A DNA stretch of 31,351 bases from Bacteroidota bacterium. Its GTDB lineage: Bacteria > Bacteroidota > Bacteroidia > NS11-12g > UBA955. Shown in pieces: positions 1 to 7,540 of the stretch. The notes under the pieces were generated by a model. It had not been told where the DNA came from. It searched no databases and saw only the letters and a list, made by a program, of their open reading frames with translations. The translations under genes and the position numbers were made by a program. Numbering within the stretch: the stretch's first letter is position 1; every line of letters starts with the position of its first letter. The DNA lies in the NCBI GenBank assembly GCA_009918425.1, contig RGEC01000004.1, positions 1 through 31,351 of the forward strand. The letters run 5' to 3'.

Positions 1-1433
1 TTCTTGGCATTGAGATCCAAGCCGGCAGCATTAGTTGGACTAACTTTTGCTACTACACCTAAGCGCCAATTTACCCAATCGGGATGCTGTTTATAAATCG
101 GATGTTCCTTGTGAACATGATGTGCCACATAATCCAGGTAAACATTGTTGTTGTGCCGGTGTGCCTCATCCAGCATTTCTTTGAGCGCATCAGCATTTCC
201 AAATCTTTCATCTATCAGTGTATTGGAAACCGGCCAATAGCCATGATAACCGCTAAACTTCACATGCGGATCCGGGAAATCACCCCAGGCACCTTTGGGA
301 TTTCTGGAAATGGGACTGATCCACAGCGCGTTCATTCCCAGGCTATCGAGGTAGCCTTCTTTTATTTTTTGGGTAATTCCCTGAATATCGCCACCCTGAA
401 AATTGGTTCTGACGGTTACCAATGGATGATCTAATGGTTTATCGTTGGTTTTTTCACCGTTTTTAAACCGATCAACAAATGCAAAGTACATAACCGTGCG
501 CTCCAGATCCTGGCGGTCTAGCAATTTTGCATCCGTTACGGGCTTTCCATACTCCAGCGGAATCAGCAAATCATTTCCATGAACGAATTCGGTAGCACTG
601 AACACCCGAATAAAACTGCGCTTTACAGACTTGGCTTCGTTTGGAATAACCAGTTCCAGCTTGTTCTCACTTTTGCTTGACTGATAAATGATGCGGTTGT
701 TCCACAGGGCAATAATATTGAACCCGGATGAACCCAGATTTTCGGTTTGTTCAATCAATATTCCTTTTTCTGATGACAAGGCATTGATATGGGGCATCGG
801 GCGGCTTTCTTTCACTGATATAACGGAGTTTTCACCACCAAAGCCATTGCTTCTTTTTACCGGATTTTCGGAATCAACAACCTCTCTATCATCCACTACA
901 AACTGATATCCGTACTCACCGGGATCCAGCGAAAGGGTAGTTGTATATTCATTATCAGATATCTTTTTCAAGGGATGAGACCGAGAGCTCCAAGCATTAA
1001 AATCTCCTTTTACAAAAACGCCCTTTTCGCATTTTCCACGATAGCGAAATGTTACCGGAATCTGCACAGGTTTTTTCAGCACCCAGTCGCAACGCTGGTT
1101 ATTGGTGAGATCTACCAAGGTAATGGCAGACAACACGGCCTGCTTGGGTGCAATAACATCCAGTAACCGGTCATTTGATTCTGTACCCGACCGATGGCTG
1201 TGTAATCGGGGCCTTTTATTTTCAGGTAAATTACCGGCAACTATTACACCTACTTTGCGGTTCGGAAAAACATCTTCTGTATTTAAAACGGTTGTATCCC
1301 CTGAAAGCCAAACCGGCATTACCGGAGCAGTTAATTCAGCATAGGTTACTGCAATGGTCTTTTTACTGAAAATACCGCATGCACTCAGCAAGGCGGTAAC
1401 GATTGTCAGCAATATATGCAAAGGGGTTTTCAC
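1..1433 (-). CDS. GH13 alpha-amylase family lipoprotein, 3' end outside window
   Basis: Partial gene: about 477 codons are open from a GTG start to the window edge. The GTG overlaps the TGA of the upstream GH65 gene as GTGA, which fixes the start and implies translational coupling. The N-terminus is a lipoprotein signal with lipobox LSAC (Cys about residue 19). A CBM48-like E-set module follows (VKGDFNAWSS, then LDPGEYGYQFVVDD, about residues 125-170). The GH13 barrel begins with MYFAFVDRFKNG, then GGDIQGI and LGMNALWISPI (about residues 315-375). The GYHGYWP stretch and conserved region I in the unusual form LDYVAHHVH lie near the edge. The nucleophile and acid/base regions are outside the window, so activity cannot be judged. 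By family it should hydrolyse alpha-1,4-glucans at the cell surface or in the periplasm. It is the last visible gene of the maltose operon. Confidence 0.88.
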   Translation of the reverse strand, partial: MKTPLHILLTIVTALLSACGIFSKKTIAVTYAELTAPVMPVWLSGDTTVLNTEDVFPNRKVGVIVAGNLPENKRPRLHSHRSGTESNDRLLDVIAPKQAVLSAITLVDLTNNQRCDWVLKKPVQIPVTFRYRGKCEKGVFVKGDFNAWSSRSHPLKKISDNEYTTTLSLDPGEYGYQFVVDDREVVDSENPVKRSNGFGGENSVISVKESRPMPHINALSSEKGILIEQTENLGSSGFNIIALWNNRIIYQSSKSENKLELVIPNEAKSVKRSFIRVFSATEFVHGNDLLIPLEYGKPVTDAKLLDRQDLERTVMYFAFVDRFKNGEKTNDKPLDHPLVTVRTNFQGGDIQGITQKIKEGYLDSLGMNALWISPISRNPKGAWGDFPDPHVKFSGYHGYWPVSNTLIDERFGNADALKEMLDEAHRHNNNVYLDYVAHHVHKEHPIYKQHPDWVNWRLGVVAKVSPTNAAGLDLNAK

Positions 1434-3724
1434 GGTATGAAGATTTCGCCGGCAGCGCTTATTGCATATGGTTTTGTATTGCAGATGATTTCGGTTGGTG
1501 AACCCTCAATATTCTGCACTGTAATTCCTTTTTTACCGATATTGATTCCCAACAGATTTTCCCTGAAACGCAGATTAAAACGCATGCTGTTCCAATTGGT
1601 TGGCAGTGCGGGATCCAAATGTAGCTTTCCGTTTCGTATGCGAATTCCCGCAAATCCTTTGCTTATGGTCATCCAGGTACCGGCCATGCTGGTGATATGG
1701 CAACCGTCGCAGGTATCATTGTTGATATCGTTTAGGTCAAGTCTGGCTGTGCGCAGGTAAAATTCATAAGCCTTTTCTTCATTCCCTATTTTATTGGCCA
1801 GAATGCTATGAATACAGGGCGATAAAGAAGATTCATGAACCGTAAAGGGCTCATAAAAATCAAAATGCCTGCGGTGAGATTCTATATCAAAATCGTCTTC
1901 GAAGAAGTAGAAACCCTGCAATACATCAGCCTGCTTGATGTAGCAACTCCTGAGAATACGGTCCCAGCTCCAGTGCTCTACAATAGGGCGCTGAGATGCA
2001 GGAAGCTGCGAAACAGGAATGAGCTCCTTGTCCAGAAAACCGTCTTGCTGAAGAAAAACATTGCGTTCTGCATCATAAGGAAAATGCATATTTGACTGAA
2101 TCTTAATCCAGTTCTGAATCTCGCTGTAATCCAGTTTCGTTTTATCCCTGATTTCAGACAATCTGCTGCTGTTGGTTTTTGCCAGCTTCTCATACTGCTC
2201 TGCCGCATAGCGCATGCACCACGCAGCCATGTAGTTGGTATACCAGTTGTTATTTACGTTGTTTTCAAACTCATTGGGGCCTGTTACGCCCAGCATTACA
2301 TATTTCTTTTTATCGTTGGACCAGTTTACCCGCTGTGCCCAGAAACGCGCAATACCAATCAGCACTTCCAGTCCGTGGGATATCATATATTCTTCATCAC
2401 CCGTATAGTTGATATAATCATAAATGGCATAGGCAATGGCACCATTTCGGTGTATTTCCTCGAAGGTAATCTCCCATTCGTTGTGGCATTCCTCTCCATT
2501 CATGGTAACCATGGGATACAAAGCCGCACCGTGGGTAAATCCAAGCTTTTCGGCGTTCTCAATGGCTCTGGGCAGTTGATGATAGCGATAAAGTAAAAGG
2601 TTTCTGGCAACATCCGGTGAAGCCGTGCCCAGGTAGAATGGAATGCAATAAGCCTCTGTATCCCAATACGTGCTGCCGCCATATTTTTCGCCTGTAAATC
2701 CTTTGGGACCAATATTCAGGCGGGCATCGTCTCCGGTATAGGTCTGAAACAACTGAAAGATATTGAATCTTATGGCCTGCTGGGCCGAATCATCTCCTTC
2801 AATTTGTATATCGCAGTTCTTCCAGATAGCTTCCCATGCGTTGGTTTGTTCTTTTTTTAAGGTATCAAAACCCGCATCATATGCATCCTGAATCTCCTGA
2901 AATCCTTGTTGGGAAAACGCATTGCGGTTTACATACAAATCGCTGAGTATTATGCAATATTTTTCAAACGTTAGGGTTTCACCGGCTTTCAGTGCAAATG
3001 TGTAGCCCATGCCCGCGGAAAGGTCAGTTTTATAAGTATCGGTTTTCAGCGGTGCCAACCCTTCATTCCATTTGTGGCGGCATAAGGCATATACCCCAAA
3101 GTTGGTTTTGCGGGTTTGTTGCGATAGCCAGGCAACAGGTTGTTCAAAAAAACCGGTAGCCGTATTTTCCCAGAAGAACTCGTCATAGTTGGCGTCCTGG
3201 TTTCTTACATCGCCATTGAGCCCGCTGCTGATGGTTATGGTACAATCTTTCTCAGCTGTAATGCTGTAGCGGATTACCCCCAGATTCTTGCGGTGCATGC
3301 TGCAGAAACGTTCCGTTTCTGCGTGTATAAAATTACCCCGGATGTTTACTGTAAACTTTCTTTTCAGCAAACCATTTTTCATATCAAGCTCACGGCGAAA
3401 ATGCAAAGGCGCTGTGCCGGCCATATCAATTGGGGTGCCGTCCACGGAAATATCCAAGCTGTTCCAACTTACCGAATTAAGCACTTTGGCAAAATATTCG
3501 GGATAGCCGTTTTTCCACCAGCCCACGCGGGTTTTATCGGGATAGTATATACCGGCAATGTAAGAGCCTTTAAGGGTAGGCCCTGTAAATGCCTCCTCAA
3601 AATTGGCGCGCTGTCCCATGCGACCGTTGCCAATGCTGAATAAACTCTCTGAAACCTTATTTCTGGAGGCATCGAAGCCTTCCTCTACAATGCTCCATGG
3701 ATGTATTTTTATATAATCCTTCAT
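1430..3724 (-). CDS. GH65 phosphorylase, probably maltose phosphorylase
   Basis: The 764-aa product has the usual length for GH65. It opens with the family N-terminus (IHPWSIVEEGFD, then LFSIGNGRMGQRAN). The central catalytic signature HNEWEITFEEIHRNG lies at about residues 414-428, with E418 at the position of the general acid, and GPNEFENNVNNNWYTNYMA follows. Maltose phosphorylase splits maltose with phosphate to beta-glucose-1-phosphate and glucose in the cytoplasm; no signal peptide is present, which fits. Kojibiose or trehalose phosphorylase cannot be excluded by eye, because GH65 specificity depends on one loop. The context of beta-phosphoglucomutase 10 nt upstream and amylases around it strongly favours maltose. 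The gene ends inside the GTG start of the downstream GH13 lipoprotein. Confidence 0.93.
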   Translation of the reverse strand: MKDYIKIHPWSIVEEGFDASRNKVSESLFSIGNGRMGQRANFEEAFTGPTLKGSYIAGIYYPDKTRVGWWKNGYPEYFAKVLNSVSWNSLDISVDGTPIDMAGTAPLHFRRELDMKNGLLKRKFTVNIRGNFIHAETERFCSMHRKNLGVIRYSITAEKDCTITISSGLNGDVRNQDANYDEFFWENTATGFFEQPVAWLSQQTRKTNFGVYALCRHKWNEGLAPLKTDTYKTDLSAGMGYTFALKAGETLTFEKYCIILSDLYVNRNAFSQQGFQEIQDAYDAGFDTLKKEQTNAWEAIWKNCDIQIEGDDSAQQAIRFNIFQLFQTYTGDDARLNIGPKGFTGEKYGGSTYWDTEAYCIPFYLGTASPDVARNLLLYRYHQLPRAIENAEKLGFTHGAALYPMVTMNGEECHNEWEITFEEIHRNGAIAYAIYDYINYTGDEEYMISHGLEVLIGIARFWAQRVNWSNDKKKYVMLGVTGPNEFENNVNNNWYTNYMAAWCMRYAAEQYEKLAKTNSSRLSEIRDKTKLDYSEIQNWIKIQSNMHFPYDAERNVFLQQDGFLDKELIPVSQLPASQRPIVEHWSWDRILRSCYIKQADVLQGFYFFEDDFDIESHRRHFDFYEPFTVHESSLSPCIHSILANKIGNEEKAYEFYLRTARLDLNDINNDTCDGCHITSMAGTWMTISKGFAGIRIRNGKLHLDPALPTNWNSMRFNLRFRENLLGINIGKKGITVQNIEGSPTEIICNTKPYAISAAGEIFIP

Positions 3725-3734
3725 GGTTTGTCAA

Positions 3735-4388
3735 TCATGATGAAAAATGCGTGTGTATAAATTGTAAATCCATATTCAGGAGATTCTGCACGCAACGGTC
3801 TGCATCTTTCAATAACCCATGGCTATTGATTCCCAGCACTTGCATACCGGCAGATTTAGCAGCAGCAACACCTGCATCGGCGTCTTCAATTACCAGACAA
3901 TTTTCTGACGGCAAATTCAGCAACTTGGCCGCATTCAGAAAAACTTCCGGATCCGGCTTGGTTTGCTTAACCATATTGCCGTCAACGATAGCATCAAAGT
4001 AGGATGTTAGCTGTAGTTTGTCCAATATGAATGCTGCATTTTTGGAACTGCTCCCCACAGCGGTCTTCAATCCACCTGATCTTATATTTTCAAGAAAATC
4101 AACCACACCGGGTAAAATATCGGCGGTGCTCAGACCGGCAATCAGCTCCAGATAATGGCTGTTCTTTTCGGCAAGCAACACCGACTTTTCATCGTCAGTC
4201 TTACTCGCTCCGGCCAAGTTCAATATAATGTCAAGGCTTTCAGCCCGACTCACTCCTTTGAGTTGCTCGTTGTGGCTTTCCGTAAGATCAAAACCCACTC
4301 CGGATGCAATCTTTCGCCACGACTGATAATGATAAACTGCTGTATCTGTGAGCACACCATCCAGGTCGAAGATTACACCACGAATCAT
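3735..4388 (-). CDS. pgmB: beta-phosphoglucomutase (HAD family)
   Basis: The 217-aa product has the complete HAD catalytic set. Motif I is FDLDGVLTDT, with nucleophile D8 and acid/base D10. The PgmB-type cap residue H20 is in TAVYHYQSW, and the cap loop is LKGVSRAESL. Motif II is VGSSSKNA (111-118), motif III is K144 in TKPDPEVF, and motif IV is IEDADAGV with E168 and D169. It interconverts beta-glucose-1-phosphate and glucose-6-phosphate, the step needed after maltose phosphorylase. Its start overlaps the stop of the upstream kinase gene as ATGA, and it ends 10 nt before the GH65 gene, so the three are clearly one operon. It is cytoplasmic. Length and motifs fit the family, and the GH65 neighbour makes the specificity reliable. 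Confidence 0.95.
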   Translation of the reverse strand: MIRGVIFDLDGVLTDTAVYHYQSWRKIASGVGFDLTESHNEQLKGVSRAESLDIILNLAGASKTDDEKSVLLAEKNSHYLELIAGLSTADILPGVVDFLENIRSGGLKTAVGSSSKNAAFILDKLQLTSYFDAIVDGNMVKQTKPDPEVFLNAAKLLNLPSENCLVIEDADAGVAAAKSAGMQVLGINSHGLLKDADRCVQNLLNMDLQFIHTHFSS

Positions 4389-5257
4389 GCTTTCTCAGTG
4401 TTGTTGTAGGCTTCCTCTTTGGTAAGATGATATTTGAGCAATGACATACCCGGGTTTTTATCTATTTTACCCAAGGTAAAACCTTTCTCTGCAGACACTT
4501 TTTGTAAAATCTCCGTAAAGTAGAACGCCACCGACCCTACAAAATGAACCGGTACCTCACGGTAGTTAGGGAAACAACAGATGTGGATTTCCGCAAAGCG
4601 GGAAAGACCCTCATACACCAATGCTTTCATGTAGGGATGATCCTTATGCGGTACGATAAAGCGCATGAAAGAAGCCAGAAAGACATTGGCCTTGTTCGTA
4701 TTATAAACCTGATGAAATATCTCTTCTTTTTGCAGTTTGTATTGCTCATAAAATGCAGTCTGCAACTCAGCAGGCAGGCGTTTGTAAAGATAATCGGCTA
4801 CTATTGTTTTACCGAAGTAGGAACCACTACCCTCATCCCCCAGAATATAGCCAAGGGCAGGTACCTGTTCTGAAACTTTGTAACCGTCATAATAACAACT
4901 GTTGCTTCCTGTGCCGATAATACAGGTAATAGCCGGTCTACCATCCCAGGTGGCAAATGCCGAAGCATTCAAATCATGGTTTACTTCACAATGTGCATTT
5001 ACAAAAAATTTTGTGAGAGCAGACAATATAACTTCATTTCTATCCGCACTTGAACATCCTGCGCCATAGAAATACACCGCTGATGCTCTGGCAGCAACCT
5101 GACTCAAATCCTGATTGCCTCGCAGATGGGTTAAAATCTCATCCGGCTGATGGAAAAAAGGATTAAACCCCATCGTATGGGTTTCCAAAACATCTCCTCC
5201 CTGCTTGCTAATCAGCCAATCGCACTTGGTCGAACCACTTTCAGCTACAATAATCAT
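4385..5257 (-). CDS. BadF/BadG/BcrA/BcrD-type sugar kinase (NAGK-like)
   Basis: I chose the ATG at 5257 (protein starts MIIVAESGSTKCDWLI, 290 aa). An in-frame extension upstream exists, but it lacks family similarity and would run through the promoter boxes. The ASKHA-fold nucleotide motifs are clear: phosphate-1 ESGSTKCDW near residue 6, phosphate-2 IIGTGSNS near residue 111, and LGDEGSGSYFGK after it. Family members are N-acetylglucosamine kinases or CoA-dehydratase activators; the ESGSTK form and small size fit the sugar kinases. It is the first gene of an operon with PgmB and a GH65 phosphorylase, which leaves one free glucose per maltose. I therefore infer that it phosphorylates glucose (or GlcN/GlcNAc); the sequence alone does not prove the substrate. 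Its stop overlaps pgmB by 4 nt. Confidence 0.85.
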   Translation of the reverse strand: MIIVAESGSTKCDWLISKQGGDVLETHTMGFNPFFHQPDEILTHLRGNQDLSQVAARASAVYFYGAGCSSADRNEVILSALTKFFVNAHCEVNHDLNASAFATWDGRPAITCIIGTGSNSCYYDGYKVSEQVPALGYILGDEGSGSYFGKTIVADYLYKRLPAELQTAFYEQYKLQKEEIFHQVYNTNKANVFLASFMRFIVPHKDHPYMKALVYEGLSRFAEIHICCFPNYREVPVHFVGSVAFYFTEILQKVSAEKGFTLGKIDKNPGMSLLKYHLTKEEAYNNTEKA

Positions 5258-5280
5258 TTTTTTATAGTACAGTCTAACTG

Positions 5281-5311
5281 CAAACTTAGTGTAATTAATA
5301 CACATAGCCAA
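5281..5311 (-). promoter_or_regulatory. Promoter of the kinase-pgmB-GH65-GH13 operon
   Basis: Read on the minus strand there is a perfect Bacteroidetes -7 box, TAAGTTTG (5281-5288). About 20 bp upstream is a TTGG element (5308-5311) that can serve as the -33 box. The expected transcript start is about 15 nt before the ATG at 5257. A 19-bp inverted repeat (5287-5305) lies across the -7/-33 spacer, a classic repressor position. Boxes are seen directly; activity is inferred. Confidence 0.65.
5287..5305. promoter_or_regulatory. Putative NrtR-type operator 1
   Basis: Inverted repeat TAGTGT-N7-ACACAT, with core arms AGTGT/ACAC(A). The same spacing and arms recur at 6098-6116 and 9423-9441, before other maltose genes. 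It sits between the promoter boxes of the kinase operon and about 70 bp upstream of the divergent regulator, so it could control both. Confidence 0.65.
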
Positions 5312-5353
5312 CAGAAGCTTGTTTAATATTGGCACAAAAAAAGTCAAAATTGC

Positions 5354-5361
5354 TATATTTG
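5354..5361 (+). promoter_or_regulatory. -7 box of the NrtR-family regulator gene
   Basis: TATATTTG matches the Bacteroidetes -7 consensus TAnnTTTG exactly and lies 15 bp before the ATG at 5377. A TTG at 5329-5331 is a possible -33 element, with a spacer of 22 bp, slightly long. An upstream in-frame TTG at 5329 would start inside the promoter, so I rejected it as the gene start. Confidence 0.55.
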
Positions 5362-5376
5362 CGAGCCTCTTTTGCT

Positions 5377-6087
5377 ATGCCCCAACATGCCATTAACCCC
5401 AATGTTTCCGTAGATTGTGTGATATTCAGTTTTAACAATCATGAACTGGAAGTATTGTTGATTGAGCGCTCGGCAGGAAACACCGATAAGGTTGACGAAA
5501 TCAAGGCATTGCCCGGAAATCTTATTTATGAAGATGAAACTCTGGATTGTGCTGCAGAGCGTGTTTTAACGGAATTAACCGGACTTGAAAATATTTTTTT
5601 GGAACAGGTTTACACCTTTGGTGATCCGGAAAGAATAAGTAAAAAACACGATCAGGATTGGCTAAGAAGCATACGAGCCCATCCGGAAGCCAGGGTAATT
5701 ACCGTTGCCTATACATCCCTGATTAACAAGGAAAGATTTAACCTCACGCCCTCAAGTTTTGCCCGCAACGCCGTATGGATGAAGGTGAAAAATGTACCTC
5801 AGCTGGGTTTTGACCACAACGATATTCTGGAAAAAGCACTGGATCACCTCAAGCATAAAATATACATCGAGCCACTGGGCTATGAGCTGCTTCCTGACCG
5901 TTTTACCCTTGCCCAGCTACAGAAATTGTATGAGGCTATTCTGGATGATAAGTTTGATAAACGCAATTTCCGCCGAAAAATATTGCGCACCTCTTTTATT
6001 GTTCCATTGAATGAAAAACAGCAAGGTGTAGCGCATAAACCTGCCGGCCTGTATAGATTTGATAAATCACTGTTTCACCAGATGTAA
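5377..6087 (+). CDS. NrtR/AraR-type NUDIX-domain transcriptional regulator
   Basis: 236 aa from the ATG at 5377. The N-terminal NUDIX-like domain (residues 8-150) starts VSVDCVIFSFNNHELEVLLI. Its NUDIX box at 47-70 is degenerate: the second Gly is Asn, the Glu of the RE pair is Val, and the last Glu of the EE pair is Leu. Hydrolysis is therefore unlikely and the domain probably senses a ligand. The C-terminal part (about 160-236) holds the winged-helix region with LTLAQLQ-type helix FTLAQLQKLYEAIL and then FRRKIL, as in NrtR-family regulators. In Bacteroidetes this family includes the arabinose regulator AraR. Here the gene is divergent from the maltose phosphorylase operon and upstream of a sugar transporter, so I infer a maltose/glucose-phosphate-responsive repressor acting at the repeated TAGTGT-N7-ACACTA sites. 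Confidence 0.85.
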   Translation: MPQHAINPNVSVDCVIFSFNNHELEVLLIERSAGNTDKVDEIKALPGNLIYEDETLDCAAERVLTELTGLENIFLEQVYTFGDPERISKKHDQDWLRSIRAHPEARVITVAYTSLINKERFNLTPSSFARNAVWMKVKNVPQLGFDHNDILEKALDHLKHKIYIEPLGYELLPDRFTLAQLQKLYEAILDDKFDKRNFRRKILRTSFIVPLNEKQQGVAHKPAGLYRFDKSLFHQM

Positions 6088-6097
6088 TTCCATTTAA

Positions 6098-6116
6098 TAG
6101 TGTTTATTTGACACTA
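6098..6116. promoter_or_regulatory. Putative NrtR-type operator 2
   Basis: Perfect inverted repeat TAGTGT-N7-ACACTA; adding the flanking A and T gives 7-bp arms. It covers the -33 TTTG (6107-6110) of the transporter promoter. It has the same arms and spacing as the sites at 5287 and 9423. Confidence 0.7.
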
Positions 6117-6138
6117 TGGCCCGAATTCCGTAGATTGC
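6107..6138 (+). promoter_or_regulatory. Promoter of the MFS sugar transporter
   Basis: TTTG (6107-6110), a 20-bp spacer, then TAGATTGC (6131-6138), a near match to TAnnTTTG. The ATG at 6151 is only 12 bp after the -7 box, so the leader should be very short. The -33 element is inside operator 2, as expected for repression. Confidence 0.55.
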
Positions 6139-6150
6139 GGCACTAACCTT

Positions 6151-7506
6151 ATGGAACAAAAACCCAAACTTACAGCCGCACAAATCACCTGGATGAGCTT
6201 TGGATTTATGGGAATTCAATGCGGTTTTGGACTTCAGAACGGAAATGCCAGCCGCATACTGGAAGATTTTGGTGCCAAAGTTCATGAACTTAGCTGGTTC
6301 TGGCTTGTAGCCCCCCTCACCGGTATGCTGGTTCAGCCATTGATTGGATATTTCAGCGATAAAACCTGGACGCCATTGGGCAGAAGAAAACCCTATTTTC
6401 TGGCCGGTACACTGCTTTGTTGTATAGCTATTGTAATGCTTCCCAACAGTGCGGCATGGTTTGCCGGCAAATCTGCCCTGTTGTTCGGAGCTGTATTTCT
6501 GGCCCTGATGGATGCCAGTATCAACGTGGCCATGGAGCCCTTCCGCGCTCTGGTGGCAGACAATCTCAGCGATGAACAGCGAACCCTGGGCTTCAGCATT
6601 CAGACATTCCTGATTGGCATAGGCGCAGTACTCGGCAGCTGGCTTCCCTGGATGATGACAAACCTTTTCAATGTAAGTAATTCTGCCCCAAAAGGGATGG
6701 TAGCCGATAACGTAGTATTCTCATTCTACATAGGTGCTGCATTTTTCCTGGGGTGTATATTGGTGACAGTGCTGTTTGCGAAGGAATATGATCCGGAAAC
6801 CTACGCAAAATATCATGGAGAGAACCCACAAAGTGAGTCAGCTGGTCTATCCGAAATTTTCAGAGATTTCACAAAAATGCCAAAAGCCATGTTGCAACTG
6901 GGTCTGGTACAGTTTTTCAGCTGGTTTGGTTTATTCTGTATGTGGGTTTACACCACCAAAGGAATCGCCGAAAATGCGTTTGGGTTGCCTGTGGGAATTT
7001 CGGAATATGACGGTGCTCAAAAAATAGTGTTTGGTAAAGCAGGCGACTGGGTAGGCATTTTATTTGGAATTTACAATGGCGTAAGTGCCATATATGCGCT
7101 TATTTTACCTGCTATTGTCAGAAAAATCGGACGCAAACAAACCCATGCCTTTTCGCTGGTATGCGGCGGCATAGGACTCATTTCTATGTTCTTTATAACC
7201 AATCCCAATATGCTCATATACAGCATGATAGGTGTTGGTATGGCCTGGGCCAGCATTCTTGCAATGCCTTATGCCATACTGGCAGGCAGTATTCCCTCAG
7301 GAAAAATGGGCATATATATGGGCATATTTAACTTTTTCATCACCATACCCCAGATTGTAAGCGCTTTGCTGGCAGGTCCTATGGTTTCGTTCCTGTTCGA
7401 CAATCAGGCCATATACGCACTGGTAACTGCAGGATTCATGATGCTACTGGCCGCCGTTTCTATGGTTTATGTAAATGATGGTAAACTTATTAAAATAGCC
7501 CATTAA
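6151..7506 (+). CDS. MFS sugar (maltose-type) transporter, SLC45/GPH-like
   Basis: The 451-aa product has about 12 hydrophobic segments and no signal peptide. The N-terminal half shows the SLC45/GPH-type signature: WMSFGFMGIQCGFGLQNGNASRI, split by a loop, then VQPLIGYFSDKTWTPLGRRKPYF, which is the loop 2-3 motif with D, GRR and the basic residues. The second half carries a matching loop, IVRKIGRKQTHAF. Family members are proton-coupled sucrose, maltose or glucoside carriers of the inner membrane. The gene lies downstream of the regulator, has its own operator-bearing promoter, and faces a SusA-like enzyme, so import of maltose or short maltodextrins is the likely role. Substrate is inferred from context. 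It converges with the GH13 gene ending at 7541; I see no clear terminator between them. Confidence 0.85.
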   Translation: MEQKPKLTAAQITWMSFGFMGIQCGFGLQNGNASRILEDFGAKVHELSWFWLVAPLTGMLVQPLIGYFSDKTWTPLGRRKPYFLAGTLLCCIAIVMLPNSAAWFAGKSALLFGAVFLALMDASINVAMEPFRALVADNLSDEQRTLGFSIQTFLIGIGAVLGSWLPWMMTNLFNVSNSAPKGMVADNVVFSFYIGAAFFLGCILVTVLFAKEYDPETYAKYHGENPQSESAGLSEIFRDFTKMPKAMLQLGLVQFFSWFGLFCMWVYTTKGIAENAFGLPVGISEYDGAQKIVFGKAGDWVGILFGIYNGVSAIYALILPAIVRKIGRKQTHAFSLVCGGIGLISMFFITNPNMLIYSMIGVGMAWASILAMPYAILAGSIPSGKMGIYMGIFNFFITIPQIVSALLAGPMVSFLFDNQAIYALVTAGFMMLLAAVSMVYVNDGKLIKIAH

Positions 7507-7540
7507 ATCTAAAGCAGCCTTACCATACCATTCACTACAA

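Noticed and set aside
3140..3643. Plus-strand open frames opposite the GH65 gene
   Set aside because: They are antisense shadows of a well-supported GH65 coding region.
5329..5376. Upstream TTG start for the NrtR-type regulator, and the long N-terminal extension of the kinase on the other strand
   Set aside because: Both extensions run through the promoter boxes and lack family similarity; the internal ATGs at 5377 and 5257 fit the families.
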